The notes under the pieces were generated by a model, which was not told where the DNA came from, ran no database searches, and was given only the letters and a program-made list of their open reading frames with translations. Position numbers and translations under genes: made by a program. Positions 9,752 through 19,380 of a stretch of DNA of 64,000 nt are shown one piece after another. Origin of the DNA: Pseudoalteromonas sp. T1lg23B (lineage in GTDB: Bacteria; Pseudomonadota; Gammaproteobacteria; Enterobacterales; Alteromonadaceae); the NCBI RefSeq assembly GCF_002964665.1, contig NZ_PQBZ01000042.1, positions 186,001-250,000 of the forward strand. The letters are read 5' to 3'. Within the stretch, counting starts at the first letter, position 1; every line of letters begins with the position of its first letter.

Positions 9752-11286
9752 CTATTGATAAAGTTGGTCAATATACTCATGTGCAGCTTGCAACCACGTA
9801 TAACGCGCCGCCGCTGCGTTACTAGCCAATTGCTGGTATTGTGTTTGATTATCAGCGTACATATTAATAGCAAAGTTAAATTTTTCAAGTAGTTGAGATA
9901 CTTGTTCAGCCAAGTCTTCCCCAGAGAATGAAAAACCGTTTTCAAGGTCTTTGACCGTATCGGCCAAACCACCTACCTGATGAACTAAACATGGTTGTCC
10001 CGCTCTCATAGCAAGCATTTGGCTGATCCCACACGGCTCAAAGGAGCTGGGCATCAGAAACAAATCGCCCAAGTGATAAAGCATATCTCCAATATCTTGC
10101 CCATAACCGCTTAAATAAAGTAAGTTTTCATTTCGTGCCATCACTTGTGTAAACACGCTTTCGAGATATTTGTCACCCGAACCCAAGATGATGATACGCC
10201 CCGAGTTTGCTGCGGCTAATTTGGCAAGTTCATCAAGTACTAAAGCATTTGCAAATGGCTGACGCAGTAATAGCGCTTTTTGATCCGTCAAACGCCCAAC
10301 ACTGGTAATAAGAGGCCCTTGCCATGAAGATTTTGACCAAGCGCGTAACCGTTGATGGGCGATATAATGGCTTGATTGCACTACCGCTTGCTTACTCATC
10401 CATTTCAAGAGTTCAGCTTCAACCAAAACAAGGTAATCAGGCAAAGTCGTTTCCTGAATATTCATAGCAGGGTATTCACAGCCATTGAGAATACCCACTA
10501 ACTTGCCATGACGTTTGGCTATTTGCATATCATGTTCAAGCCCTTCACCGCCAAAAATCCCCTATCAGGCTCACTAGTATGCAACACTTCTTCACTGTAA
10601 GTTGGTGATACAACATGCACTTTGTCAGCCAGCGCTATCGCGCTTCTCATCGGGTTAAAGCAATGAGGGTGCTGATGGTCACATAACATCTGACCATCGT
10701 AACTCAGTGTAGGAAACCAAGCTTCTAGACTCGACTCATCATGGTTAAACGGTCGGATCCCTTGCAGCGCCAAATTATGGACCGTGTAAACCGTTTTCAG
10801 TTGTTTTAAATGCACAAACCTTGGACTGAACTTTTGTAACACCGCAACGCAGGCTGCATGCCAGTCATGAAGATGAAGCACATCTAAATGTGCAAACATC
10901 TTATGTTCTATCGCCTCACTTACCGCAGCACAAAAAAAAGCAAATTTAGTTGCGTCTGTGGCAAAAGGGCGGTGTCCCTCATCGTTACAGTAAATTTCAC
11001 CATGGTGTTGGCTAAACAAGGAATGGGAAATCACATATTGTGTTACCCCATTTTGCTGCTCTACCTGCCACAATGTTGCCGTTTCTAAGTGTTGCCGAAA
11101 AGGCACAGCGATATCTGCAACAAAATGTCTATTTAGCTGGCTCTGACCATAATCAGGCACCACCACATTCACCTCAATGCCTTGATTACTCAAGGCATAG
11201 GGGATATCACGGATAACATCCGCAACGCCCCCGACTTTACAATTTGGCAGCCGATCATTCTCGGCCGCGACCATTAATACCCGCAT
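9752..11286 (-). pseudogene. glgA: Glycogen synthase, frameshifted
   Basis: ADP-glucose-dependent starch/glycogen synthase (GT5), last gene of the operon. The N-terminal half (11286 to about 10558) has KVGGVADVIRDIPYAL, HLHDWHAA and VYTVHNLALQG; the C-terminal half (about 10552 to 9752) has KLVGILNGCEYP, SVGRLTDQK and PSSFEPCGISQMLAMRAG. The halves are in different frames. They join into a normal GF-FGGEGLEHD-MQIAKRHGK if one T is added to the T5 run on the coding strand (A5 at 10553-10557). Together they give a protein of about 510 residues. The N-terminal frame otherwise ends at a TAG about 10 codons later. A -1 ribosomal slip on GGA TTT TTG would also restore the frame, but it is not a canonical heptamer. 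Starts 11 bases after glgC. Confidence 0.9.
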
Positions 11287-11297
11287 GTTACGCCTTA

Positions 11298-12608
11298 TTA
11301 TGCAGTTTGGAGTTTTTGTTTGGCTTTTTGCTGTTTTTGATTATATGCAAGCAACATTTCTCTTGTAACTAACACTATACCTTTATTTGTAACTCTAAAG
11401 CCATTTTCTCTATCTAAATCAGGGTCAAAGCCAATTTCTAATCCCTGAGGAACATGGCATCCTCTGTCTATGATTGCATTGCGAATATTACAGTTACGCT
11501 CAATCACAACTCCCGGCAATACCACCGACCCTTCTATTTTACAGTACGAGTGCAAATGCACGTTGGAGAACAGTAGTGACTTTTTCACCGCAGAGCCCGA
11601 TATAATACACCCGCCAGAAACCGTTGAGTCTACCGCCATGCCACGGCGGTCATCATCATCGAAGATAAACTTCGCAGGTGGTAACTGTTCCTGATAGGTC
11701 CAAATTGGCCAACTTGGGTCATATAAATCCAATTGTGGCTCTGGTGATACCAACTCCATATTGGCTTCCCAAAATGAATCCAACGTTCCCACATCACGCC
11801 AATATGGCTGGCCATCATAACTCGGGTCACGAAATGGAAATGCAAATACATTATGCTCTTCGATGATGGCTGGAATAATATCATGACCAAAATCTCTACC
11901 TGAGCCTTCTCTTTCGGCGTCTTGCTTTAATTGTTCAAACAAAAACTCCGTATTGAACACATAGTTACCCATTGATGCTAAACAAAGTCCATCTTTACCA
12001 GGGATTGATGTCGGTTGTGCCGGTTTTTCGTCAAAACGACGCACCCGTTTATCCCCATCAACCGTCATCACCCCGAATGTATTCGCCGCTTCTTCACAGG
12101 GTACTTCGATACAACACACCGTCATATCTGCGCCTGTTTCAACATGTTTAGCTAACAATGCACCATAGTCCATACGATAAACGTGGTCGCCAGATAAAAT
12201 CATCACATATTTTGGCAGCTCATGGCGAATAATATCCATGTTTTGGAACACGGCATCAGCTGTTCCACAATACCATTCATCTCCATATCGTTGTGATGCA
12301 GGCAGTATCTCCACTGACTCGCCCAGCTCTTTCTTAAAGTGACCCCACGCGCGGTTTACGTGGCGGATAAGTGAATGGGACTTATATTGAGTGGCAATAC
12401 CCACTCTTCTGATCCCTGAGTTGATACAATTTGATAAAGGAAAATCGATGATCCTGTGTTTACCACCAAAATATACTGCTGGCTTTGCTCGCCAATTGGT
12501 TAATTCATGTAAACGAGACCCTCGACCACCCGCCAAAATTAAAGCGTAAGTTTCTCTGGTTAAGCTACTTATGTAGCGATTTGCGTAACTGGGCATAACT
12601 TTCTCCAA
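11298..12608 (-). CDS. glgC: Glucose-1-phosphate adenylyltransferase
   Basis: 436-residue ADP-glucose pyrophosphorylase making ADP-glucose from ATP and glucose-1-phosphate, the committed step of bacterial glycogen synthesis. The N-terminal nucleotidyltransferase domain has LILAGGRGSRLHELTNWRAKPAV, HRIIDFPLSNCINSGI, SGDHVYRMDY and FDEKPAQP. The C-terminal left-handed beta-helix region contains SGGCIISGS and VVIERNCNIRNAIIDRG. Length is normal. It is 18 bases from glgP and 11 bases from glgA in the same operon. Allosteric control by glycolytic intermediates is known for the family but not assessed here. Confidence 0.97.
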   Translation of the reverse strand: MEKVMPSYANRYISSLTRETYALILAGGRGSRLHELTNWRAKPAVYFGGKHRIIDFPLSNCINSGIRRVGIATQYKSHSLIRHVNRAWGHFKKELGESVEILPASQRYGDEWYCGTADAVFQNMDIIRHELPKYVMILSGDHVYRMDYGALLAKHVETGADMTVCCIEVPCEEAANTFGVMTVDGDKRVRRFDEKPAQPTSIPGKDGLCLASMGNYVFNTEFLFEQLKQDAEREGSGRDFGHDIIPAIIEEHNVFAFPFRDPSYDGQPYWRDVGTLDSFWEANMELVSPEPQLDLYDPSWPIWTYQEQLPPAKFIFDDDDRRGMAVDSTVSGGCIISGSAVKKSLLFSNVHLHSYCKIEGSVVLPGVVIERNCNIRNAIIDRGCHVPQGLEIGFDPDLDRENGFRVTNKGIVLVTREMLLAYNQKQQKAKQKLQTA

Positions 12609-12626
12609 ATATCCTTGTGAGGTGGT

Positions 12627-15110
12627 CTATTGCATTGGCGACAAACGCCAAATCTCATCGCAATATTGTTGAATGGTTCGGTCACTGGAAAAACTTCCAC
12701 TGGCCGCAGTATTTAATATGCTGATCCTCGTCCATGTTGACGGGTCTAGATAGGTATCAGAGGCCTTTTGCTGTGCTTCGACATAGCTTGCAAAATCGTG
12801 TGCGACTAGCCACTGATCATTTGGACTCTTAATAGCGTCGATGATGTCATCAAAAATGTTTGGTTCAAGTAAATTGAAGTGGCCACTTTGTAATAAACTC
12901 ATCACCGCATTTAAATTCGGGTCTTGCGCTATAAGATGCTCTGGATTGTAATGGCTGCGTATAGCATCCGTCTGATCGGCATGTGCACCGAATAAGAAGA
13001 AGTTATCAGCACCGACATTGTCACGAATTTCAATGTTGGCACCATCTAGTGTGCCGATGGTAATTGCGCCATTCATCATAAACTTCATATTGCCAGTCCC
13101 TGATGCTTCCTTACCAGCAGTTGAAATTTGTTCAGACAAGTCAGTCGCAGGGCAAATCGCCTCCATTGCTGTGACGTTGTAATTAGGGAAAAACGCAACT
13201 CTAAGGTAGGGCTTTGCTTTTTCATCACTGTTAATCACACTGGCGACGTTATTAATGAGCTTAATGATCTTTTTCGCCATGTAATAACCTGGTGCAGCTT
13301 TGCCACCAATGAGTATGCAACGTGGAGCCATACCTTCAACATCGCCTTTGAGAATGCGATCATAAAGATGAATAACGTGCAATACATTCAACAGCTGACG
13401 TTTGTATTCATGGATCCGTTTTACTTGGACGTCAAACATCATGTTGACATCAAAGCCCACACCACAACGCTGCTTGACCAATTCACATAAACGTTGTTTG
13501 TTTGCTGTTTTGACTTCTTGCCACTGCTGGTGAAACTCAGCGTCGTCGTAATAACGGCGAAGCTTCTCTATTTGACTAAAGTCCGCGACCCACTGTGAGC
13601 CAATTTTCGAACTGATGAGTGCACTTAATTTAGGATTACAATGTGCAAGCCAACGTCTGGGAGTCACGCCATTTGTCTTGTTGTTGAACTTCTGTGGCCA
13701 CAACTCATAGAAAGTTTTAAATAGACCAGACTTGAGAAGCTCGGTATGTAAAGCGGCAACGCCATTTACCGAGTAACTGCCCACAATCGCCAAATAAGCC
13801 ATGCGGATCTGCGGAACATCACCTTCTTCTATCAAAGATAATTCTCTTTGCTTACTTACATCACCCGGCCAATGCAGTGCGACTTGAGCGAGAAAGCGTG
13901 CATTTATCTCATAAATTATTTCTAATAACCGTGGTAGCAGTTTTTTGAACAAGGGTACTGACCACTTTTCTAATGCTTCTGGCAGTAAAGTGTGATTCGT
14001 GTAGGCCATCGTCTGTGTGGTGATCTGCCAAGCCTCATCCCAATCTAGTTCATACACATCAACAAACAAGCGCATCAATTCCGCAACCGCAATACTCGGA
14101 TGAGTATCGTTGAGCTGAAACACTTGATACTGAGCAAAATCACTAAAATTAGCGCCGTACCTCTCAACCCACTGCAGTAAAATATCTTGCAAACTGGCAC
14201 TGGAAAGAAAGTATTGCTGGCGTAAACGTAACTCCTTGCCATTTTCACTGGTGTCATTTGGATAAAGCACCATAGTGATTTGTTCAGCAAGATTCTTTCT
14301 TGCCACCGCTTCTGAGTAACTACCCGCATTAAATTCGGATAAATCAAATTCATCCGTTGCTTCTGATTTCCACAATCGTAATGTATTTACCACACCATTC
14401 TGATACCCAGGAATTGGCACATCATAAGGAACGGCGAGTACGTCATGAGTATCAACCCATTGTCTGTGTTCACGCCCACTTCTATCTCGAAATGTTTCAA
14501 CATGGCCAAAGAACTTAACTCTTTGCGCCTGCTCTGGCGCACTTAATTCCCACGGGTGCCCTTCACGTAACCAGTTGTCTGGCTGCTCTACCTGATGACC
14601 CTGTTCAATCATTTGATTAAACATGCCATATTCATAACGAATACCATAACCGACAACGGGCAACGCTAAACTGGCACAGCTATCCAAGAAACACGCAGCC
14701 AGTCGTCCTAAACCACCATTACCCAAACCGGCATCATGCTCTGCCTCACCAACTCGCTCAAGTTCAGTACAGTATTGTTGAAGTGCCTGTTGTGTCCCCT
14801 GCTGGAGGTCTAGGTTTAACACCGCGTTACCCAAAGCTCGCCCCATCAAAAACTCCAATGAAAGATAGGCCGCTTTACGGGTTTTCTTTTCTTTCAAATA
14901 CTGGTTTGTTGCACGGCATCTGGCAATCAAGCGATCTCTTATGGTCAGTGCGAGCGCGTGATATAAGTAAAGCTGAGACTCGCCCACTTTATCCCTACCC
15001 AAGGTGTAATAGAAATGACGCATCAAGTCGTCACTTAAAGTGCTTTCATCAAGTTTTGGTGCATCTTGCCAATGTTTTACTACGCACACGTTAGCGCTTT
15101 TTTTAGCCAT
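12627..15110 (-). CDS. glgP: Glycogen/maltodextrin phosphorylase
   Basis: 827-residue GT35 phosphorylase that releases glucose-1-phosphate from alpha-1,4-glucan ends, using pyridoxal phosphate. The PLP lysine segment is AGKEASGTGNMKFMMNGAIT, followed by GTLDGANIEI. NGGLGRLAACFLDS and VQVKRIHEYKRQLLN are further family signatures. Length is normal. Its ATG overlaps the end of glgX by 8 bases, indicating translational coupling. It both degrades polymer and supplies the substrate for GlgC, so the operon encodes synthesis and breakdown together. Confidence 0.97.
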   Translation of the reverse strand: MAKKSANVCVVKHWQDAPKLDESTLSDDLMRHFYYTLGRDKVGESQLYLYHALALTIRDRLIARCRATNQYLKEKKTRKAAYLSLEFLMGRALGNAVLNLDLQQGTQQALQQYCTELERVGEAEHDAGLGNGGLGRLAACFLDSCASLALPVVGYGIRYEYGMFNQMIEQGHQVEQPDNWLREGHPWELSAPEQAQRVKFFGHVETFRDRSGREHRQWVDTHDVLAVPYDVPIPGYQNGVVNTLRLWKSEATDEFDLSEFNAGSYSEAVARKNLAEQITMVLYPNDTSENGKELRLRQQYFLSSASLQDILLQWVERYGANFSDFAQYQVFQLNDTHPSIAVAELMRLFVDVYELDWDEAWQITTQTMAYTNHTLLPEALEKWSVPLFKKLLPRLLEIIYEINARFLAQVALHWPGDVSKQRELSLIEEGDVPQIRMAYLAIVGSYSVNGVAALHTELLKSGLFKTFYELWPQKFNNKTNGVTPRRWLAHCNPKLSALISSKIGSQWVADFSQIEKLRRYYDDAEFHQQWQEVKTANKQRLCELVKQRCGVGFDVNMMFDVQVKRIHEYKRQLLNVLHVIHLYDRILKGDVEGMAPRCILIGGKAAPGYYMAKKIIKLINNVASVINSDEKAKPYLRVAFFPNYNVTAMEAICPATDLSEQISTAGKEASGTGNMKFMMNGAITIGTLDGANIEIRDNVGADNFFLFGAHADQTDAIRSHYNPEHLIAQDPNLNAVMSLLQSGHFNLLEPNIFDDIIDAIKSPNDQWLVAHDFASYVEAQQKASDTYLDPSTWTRISILNTAASGSFSSDRTIQQYCDEIWRLSPMQ

Positions 15111-17148
15111 GTGTGATTCCTTCTTTTACTGATGTAAAAACCCAACTGGATTGGGGGGAAATTGCAACTGAATTGGTGGCGGTTTTATCCGCTTTACAGC
15201 TAGAAATTGCCAATTGCCAGTGCTGACTAAACGGCGGTTCTGGCAAAGTTAAATGCAAAAGCTCGGTGCTGGCATTAAGAATAATTAACAGCGCCTGTTG
15301 TTTTTGGTTATCGAGCAAGGTATAAACCAGCCAGCGCCTTTGCGCCTCATGCCATTGCTCTGGATGCATAGCTTCGCCCAGTTCATTTAACCAACGCACC
15401 GAAAATCGGCTGTCGTTAGCATGTATATAAAAAGGATGAGAAAACGCGCTAAATTGCCTACGCAATGCAACGAGCTCTTTTATAAAAAACGTTAAACTAT
15501 GATTAAATTGAGATGATTTCCAAGCCAGCCAATTACTACGATTATCTTGGCAATACGCATTATTGTTACCACCTTGAGAATGCCCAAACTCACTGCCAGC
15601 CGCTATCATAGGCACGCCCTTTGATAAAAATAGCGTCAATAGTGCATTTTTCTGCATTTGCAGACGAAGTGAGGTGATTTTTGGGTCCGTTGAAAAACCT
15701 TCTTGCCCGCAATTCATTGAATGATTTGCGCTGTGCCCGTCACGGTTTTGCTCACCGTTCGCTTCATTGTGCTTATATTCATAGCTTACCCAATCGGCTA
15801 ACGTAAAACCGTCATGACTAGTAACGAAGTTAATCGAACTAAGTGGCCCACGCAGATTATGCTCAAATAAATCGTGAGAACCATGTACACGTTTTGCAAG
15901 CTCCGGTAGTACTCCTTGCTCACCACGCCAAAAACGCCTTAGCGTGTCCCTGTATTTATCGTTCCACTCGCGCCACGGCACGGGAAAAGCGCCAAGTTGA
16001 TAGCCACCAGGGCCAATGTCCCACGGTTCTGCAATCAACTTAACGTCTTGCAGAACTGGGTCTTGCAGCACCGTCTGTAAGAAAGTATGGTAACGGTTAA
16101 AGCCATCAGCATTTCTAGCCAAAATAGATGCTAAGTCAAACCTAAAGCCATCTACCCCCATGACTTCAACCCAGTATCGCAAACTGTCTAGCACCAGTTG
16201 TAATGTATACGGATCATCAATATTTAAGGTGTTACCACAGCCTGTATCATTTATATAAACATCTGGATGCTGGGCAGCGCTCCGATAATATCCTTGATTA
16301 TTCAGCCCTTTAAAAGACAATACAGGCCCATCTACCCCAGCCTCAGCAGTGTGGTTGTAAACCACATCCAAGATGACCTCAATGCCAGCTTCATGTAAAC
16401 GCTTTACCGTCTCTTGAAACTCTCTTACATCACCGCTTTTTAAGTAAGCCTTGTGGGGGGTAAAATAATTTAGCGTGTTGTATCCCCAATAGTTAGTCAA
16501 TCCTTTGGTCGTCAGAAACTGTTCGCTCACAAAGGCATGCACGGGCAGTAATTCTATGGTCGTCACACCAAGGAATTGCAGATGACTAATGAAGGCAGGT
16601 TCCGCAAGTGCCGAAAACTTCCCCCTTTTCGACTCTGGTATTTCAGGGTGTCTGAATGTGGCCCCTTTCACATGACATTCGTAGATTACCGTTCTAGACC
16701 AAGGAACCTTGGGTTTACTGCCTTCATACATAGGCACATCAACCACTCTAGATTTTGGCATATCAATCGCGTTATCCAAATGACTGAGTGTTCCCACGGG
16801 CATATGGCAAAAGTGTCGCTCACTCCAAGTAAACTCTCCATGGAGATCTTTCGCATAGGGGTCGAGCAGTAGCTTGTTAGCATTAAACAGCTTTCCTTTT
16901 TGCGGGTTATACTCGCCATCAGCTCGGTATCCATACAAACACCCACTCGCCAGTGGCGAAACAAATACACTCCATACGCCGCCTTCATGAAGGTACATGC
17001 TGATACGCGCTACCTCTGAGTGGCCACTGTTATCAAAAAGACACAAGCTAAGCGACTTGGCGTGTGGGGCGTAGACCGCAAAATTTACGCCTTCGTTAAC
17101 CAGTGTACTGCCAAGCGGGCGACAGCTACCCCGTCTCGAATGCAACAT
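15103..17148 (-). CDS. glgX: Glycogen debranching enzyme GlgX
   Basis: 681-residue GH13 isoamylase-type enzyme hydrolysing alpha-1,6 branches of limit dextrins. The N-terminal CBM48 (GSTLVNEGVNFAVYAPHAKS) precedes the barrel. Catalytic-region motifs are DVVYNHTAE, GFRFDLASIL (nucleophile Asp), LIAEPWDIG (acid Glu) and FVTSHDGFTL. GGNNNAYCQDNRSNWLAW is GlgX-typical. It starts 3 bases after the end of glgB and overlaps glgP by 8 bases. Confidence 0.95.
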   Translation of the reverse strand: MLHSRRGSCRPLGSTLVNEGVNFAVYAPHAKSLSLCLFDNSGHSEVARISMYLHEGGVWSVFVSPLASGCLYGYRADGEYNPQKGKLFNANKLLLDPYAKDLHGEFTWSERHFCHMPVGTLSHLDNAIDMPKSRVVDVPMYEGSKPKVPWSRTVIYECHVKGATFRHPEIPESKRGKFSALAEPAFISHLQFLGVTTIELLPVHAFVSEQFLTTKGLTNYWGYNTLNYFTPHKAYLKSGDVREFQETVKRLHEAGIEVILDVVYNHTAEAGVDGPVLSFKGLNNQGYYRSAAQHPDVYINDTGCGNTLNIDDPYTLQLVLDSLRYWVEVMGVDGFRFDLASILARNADGFNRYHTFLQTVLQDPVLQDVKLIAEPWDIGPGGYQLGAFPVPWREWNDKYRDTLRRFWRGEQGVLPELAKRVHGSHDLFEHNLRGPLSSINFVTSHDGFTLADWVSYEYKHNEANGEQNRDGHSANHSMNCGQEGFSTDPKITSLRLQMQKNALLTLFLSKGVPMIAAGSEFGHSQGGNNNAYCQDNRSNWLAWKSSQFNHSLTFFIKELVALRRQFSAFSHPFYIHANDSRFSVRWLNELGEAMHPEQWHEAQRRWLVYTLLDNQKQQALLIILNASTELLHLTLPEPPFSQHWQLAISSCKADKTATNSVAISPQSSWVFTSVKEGITHG

Positions 17149-17151
17149 GAT

Positions 17152-19380
17152 TTACCCAGTTATCCAACGCAAATACAAAGTCGCTAAAGCAGGAATACTG
17201 ATTTCAATACTTTGTTCAAAACCGTGCGCTGGTTCAGCCACCGTTTGTACAAGCTTTTGTTTGCTACCAACCACCTCAACGCCCGACCCAAATAGCGCTT
17301 TTTCGTCGGTGTTGAGCACCACTTCGTACACTCCAGCTCTAGGCACACCGATGCGATACTGATGAAAAACTTGTGGTGTAAGGTGGCAAATGACCACTAA
17401 TAACTCATTATGATTTTTGCCAAAGCGTGCAAAACTGAATAGACTTTGTGCGGCGTTATTGCAATCTATCCACTGAAAACCCGCCGGAGTATTGTCGCAC
17501 TCATATAATGCTGGCGTGTTGGTATAGATTTCATTGAGCTTTTTGACGGTTTTCTGAATGCCAGCGTGTGATTCATGGGCTAATAGACTCCAGTCTAAAC
17601 TCTGGTTATGATCCCATTCACTTCTTGGTGCTAACTCACTCCCCATGAACAACAGCTTTTTACCCGGATGCGCATACATGAACGCAAAATATGCTCGTAA
17701 ATTAGCAAATTGTTGCCAATCGTCGCCTGGCATTTTACTGAGCAATGAACCTTTACCATGGACAACTTCGTCATGGCTTAACGGCAAAATGTAGTTTTCC
17801 GAATAGGCATAGGCCATTGAAAATGTCATTTCATGGTGATGGTGCTGGCGATAAATTGGGTCTCGGCTCATGTATCCTAGACTGTCGTTCATCCAGCCCA
17901 TATTCCACTTAAAACCAAAGCCAAGTCCATTATTGTCAACGCTGTTGGTTACTCCCGGCCAGGCCGTTGACTCTTCAGCAACCATCATAATGCTCGAATC
18001 TTTGCCGTAACAGCGTTTGTTTACTTGTTGCAAACAATCGATAGCACCTAAGTTTTCGCGGCCACCATATTTATTGGCAACCCATTCACCATCTTTACGG
18101 CTGTAATCTAAATAAAGCATGGAAGCGACCGCATCAACTCGCAGCCCATCTAGTTTGAATTCATCTAACCAGTACATAGCGTTGGCCAACAAGAAGCTTT
18201 TTACTTCGGGCCGGTCATAGTTATATATGTAAGTATTCCAATCCGGATGAAAGCCTTGTCTTGAATCCGCGTGTTCGAATAAATGCGTACCATCGAACTT
18301 GTGTAAGCCATGAGGGTCTGATGGGAAATGGCCAGGTACCCAATCGATTAGCAAGCCAAGGTTCGCGTCATGACAGCGCTCTACAAAATAAACAAAATCT
18401 TCAAAGCTACCGAAGCGACTAGTGGGCGCAAATAAACCTACTGGCTGATAACCCCATGAGCCGTCAAATGGGTATTCACTAATCGGCATAAGCTGCAAAT
18501 GCGTAAACCCCATATCACTGACGTAGGGGATCAGATCATCTGCTAACTCTCGGTAGGTAAGATAACGTTCCTGCTCTTCTGGACGACGTTTCCACGACCC
18601 TAAGTGCACTTCATAAATACTAATAGGCGCACTAATGTGGTTACGTTTTTCGCGGGAAGCTTGCTGTTTCTGCGTAATGGTCCGACGCTTAACAAGCGGC
18701 TGCAATACCGATGCCGTTCCGGGTGCTTGTTGCATTTTAAAGGCAAATGGGTCCGCTTTATCCTGTGTATTACCGTAATTATCAACAATGCTGTATTTGT
18801 AGCACTGATCTACTTTCAATTCAGGAATGAAAATTTCCCAAACCCCACTTGCAGGATGCAACCTCATAAAGTGCTCACAACGCTGCCAACAGTTAAAATC
18901 ACCAATCACAGAAACGCTCTGCGCATTTGGAGCCCACACGGCAAAACGCACACCTTTCACTCCTTCATGTGTTACAAAGTGCGCCCCCAAGTGTTGATAA
19001 GCATGTTCCAGCGTTCCTTCATTAAATAGATAAAGTGTCGCTTCATCCAACTGACTGCCAAAACGGTAGACATCATGCTTCACCTGTTTAGATTTACCGT
19101 AATGAACACTCAGTTTATTTTGGTGGGAAAGAATCGATTTTGTCGTGGTCAGCAGGTACAAGTCGCTATTTAAGTAGCGTTTTAAAGCATGTTCTTTACC
19201 ATCAAAGCTAATGCTGACCGATGTCGCGCCCGGTAAATAAACCCTTAACTCGTACTCTTGCTCCGACACGGCGTGTAAGCCTAAGAACGAAAAGGGATCT
19301 GAAAAGCAGCCACTTTGTAATGCATTTAGCTGCATTGAATAATCTCTTATGGGCTTACGAGTTGATACTACACTGTTCAT
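17152..19380 (-). CDS. glgB: 1,4-alpha-glucan branching enzyme
   Basis: 742-residue GH13 branching enzyme that introduces alpha-1,6 branch points into glycogen. It has the long N-terminal N1 module (about 1-110), a CBM48 (GVRFAVWAPNAQSVSVIGDF), and the barrel with WVPGHFPSD, LRVDAVASMLYLDYSR (nucleophile), VAEESTAWPGV (acid Glu) and LPLSHDEVVHGKGSL. Length matches the E. coli-type two-module enzyme. Its start overlaps the malQ stop by 4 bases (ATGA arrangement), so it is probably translationally coupled. Confidence 0.96.
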   Translation of the reverse strand: MNSVVSTRKPIRDYSMQLNALQSGCFSDPFSFLGLHAVSEQEYELRVYLPGATSVSISFDGKEHALKRYLNSDLYLLTTTKSILSHQNKLSVHYGKSKQVKHDVYRFGSQLDEATLYLFNEGTLEHAYQHLGAHFVTHEGVKGVRFAVWAPNAQSVSVIGDFNCWQRCEHFMRLHPASGVWEIFIPELKVDQCYKYSIVDNYGNTQDKADPFAFKMQQAPGTASVLQPLVKRRTITQKQQASREKRNHISAPISIYEVHLGSWKRRPEEQERYLTYRELADDLIPYVSDMGFTHLQLMPISEYPFDGSWGYQPVGLFAPTSRFGSFEDFVYFVERCHDANLGLLIDWVPGHFPSDPHGLHKFDGTHLFEHADSRQGFHPDWNTYIYNYDRPEVKSFLLANAMYWLDEFKLDGLRVDAVASMLYLDYSRKDGEWVANKYGGRENLGAIDCLQQVNKRCYGKDSSIMMVAEESTAWPGVTNSVDNNGLGFGFKWNMGWMNDSLGYMSRDPIYRQHHHHEMTFSMAYAYSENYILPLSHDEVVHGKGSLLSKMPGDDWQQFANLRAYFAFMYAHPGKKLLFMGSELAPRSEWDHNQSLDWSLLAHESHAGIQKTVKKLNEIYTNTPALYECDNTPAGFQWIDCNNAAQSLFSFARFGKNHNELLVVICHLTPQVFHQYRIGVPRAGVYEVVLNTDEKALFGSGVEVVGSKQKLVQTVAEPAHGFEQSIEISIPALATLYLRWITG

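Noticed and set aside
10519..10570. Programmed -1 frameshifting in glgA
   Set aside because: Slippage could restore the frame, but GGA TTT TTG is not a canonical X XXY YYZ heptamer and no downstream pseudoknot was seen; a homopolymer error is simpler. Kept only as an option in the finding.
13128..13490. 120-codon frame antisense to glgP
   Set aside because: Lies entirely inside the conserved glgP coding region in an opposite frame.
18604..19029. 141-codon frame antisense to glgB
   Set aside because: No domain similarity and wholly within glgB; shadow.
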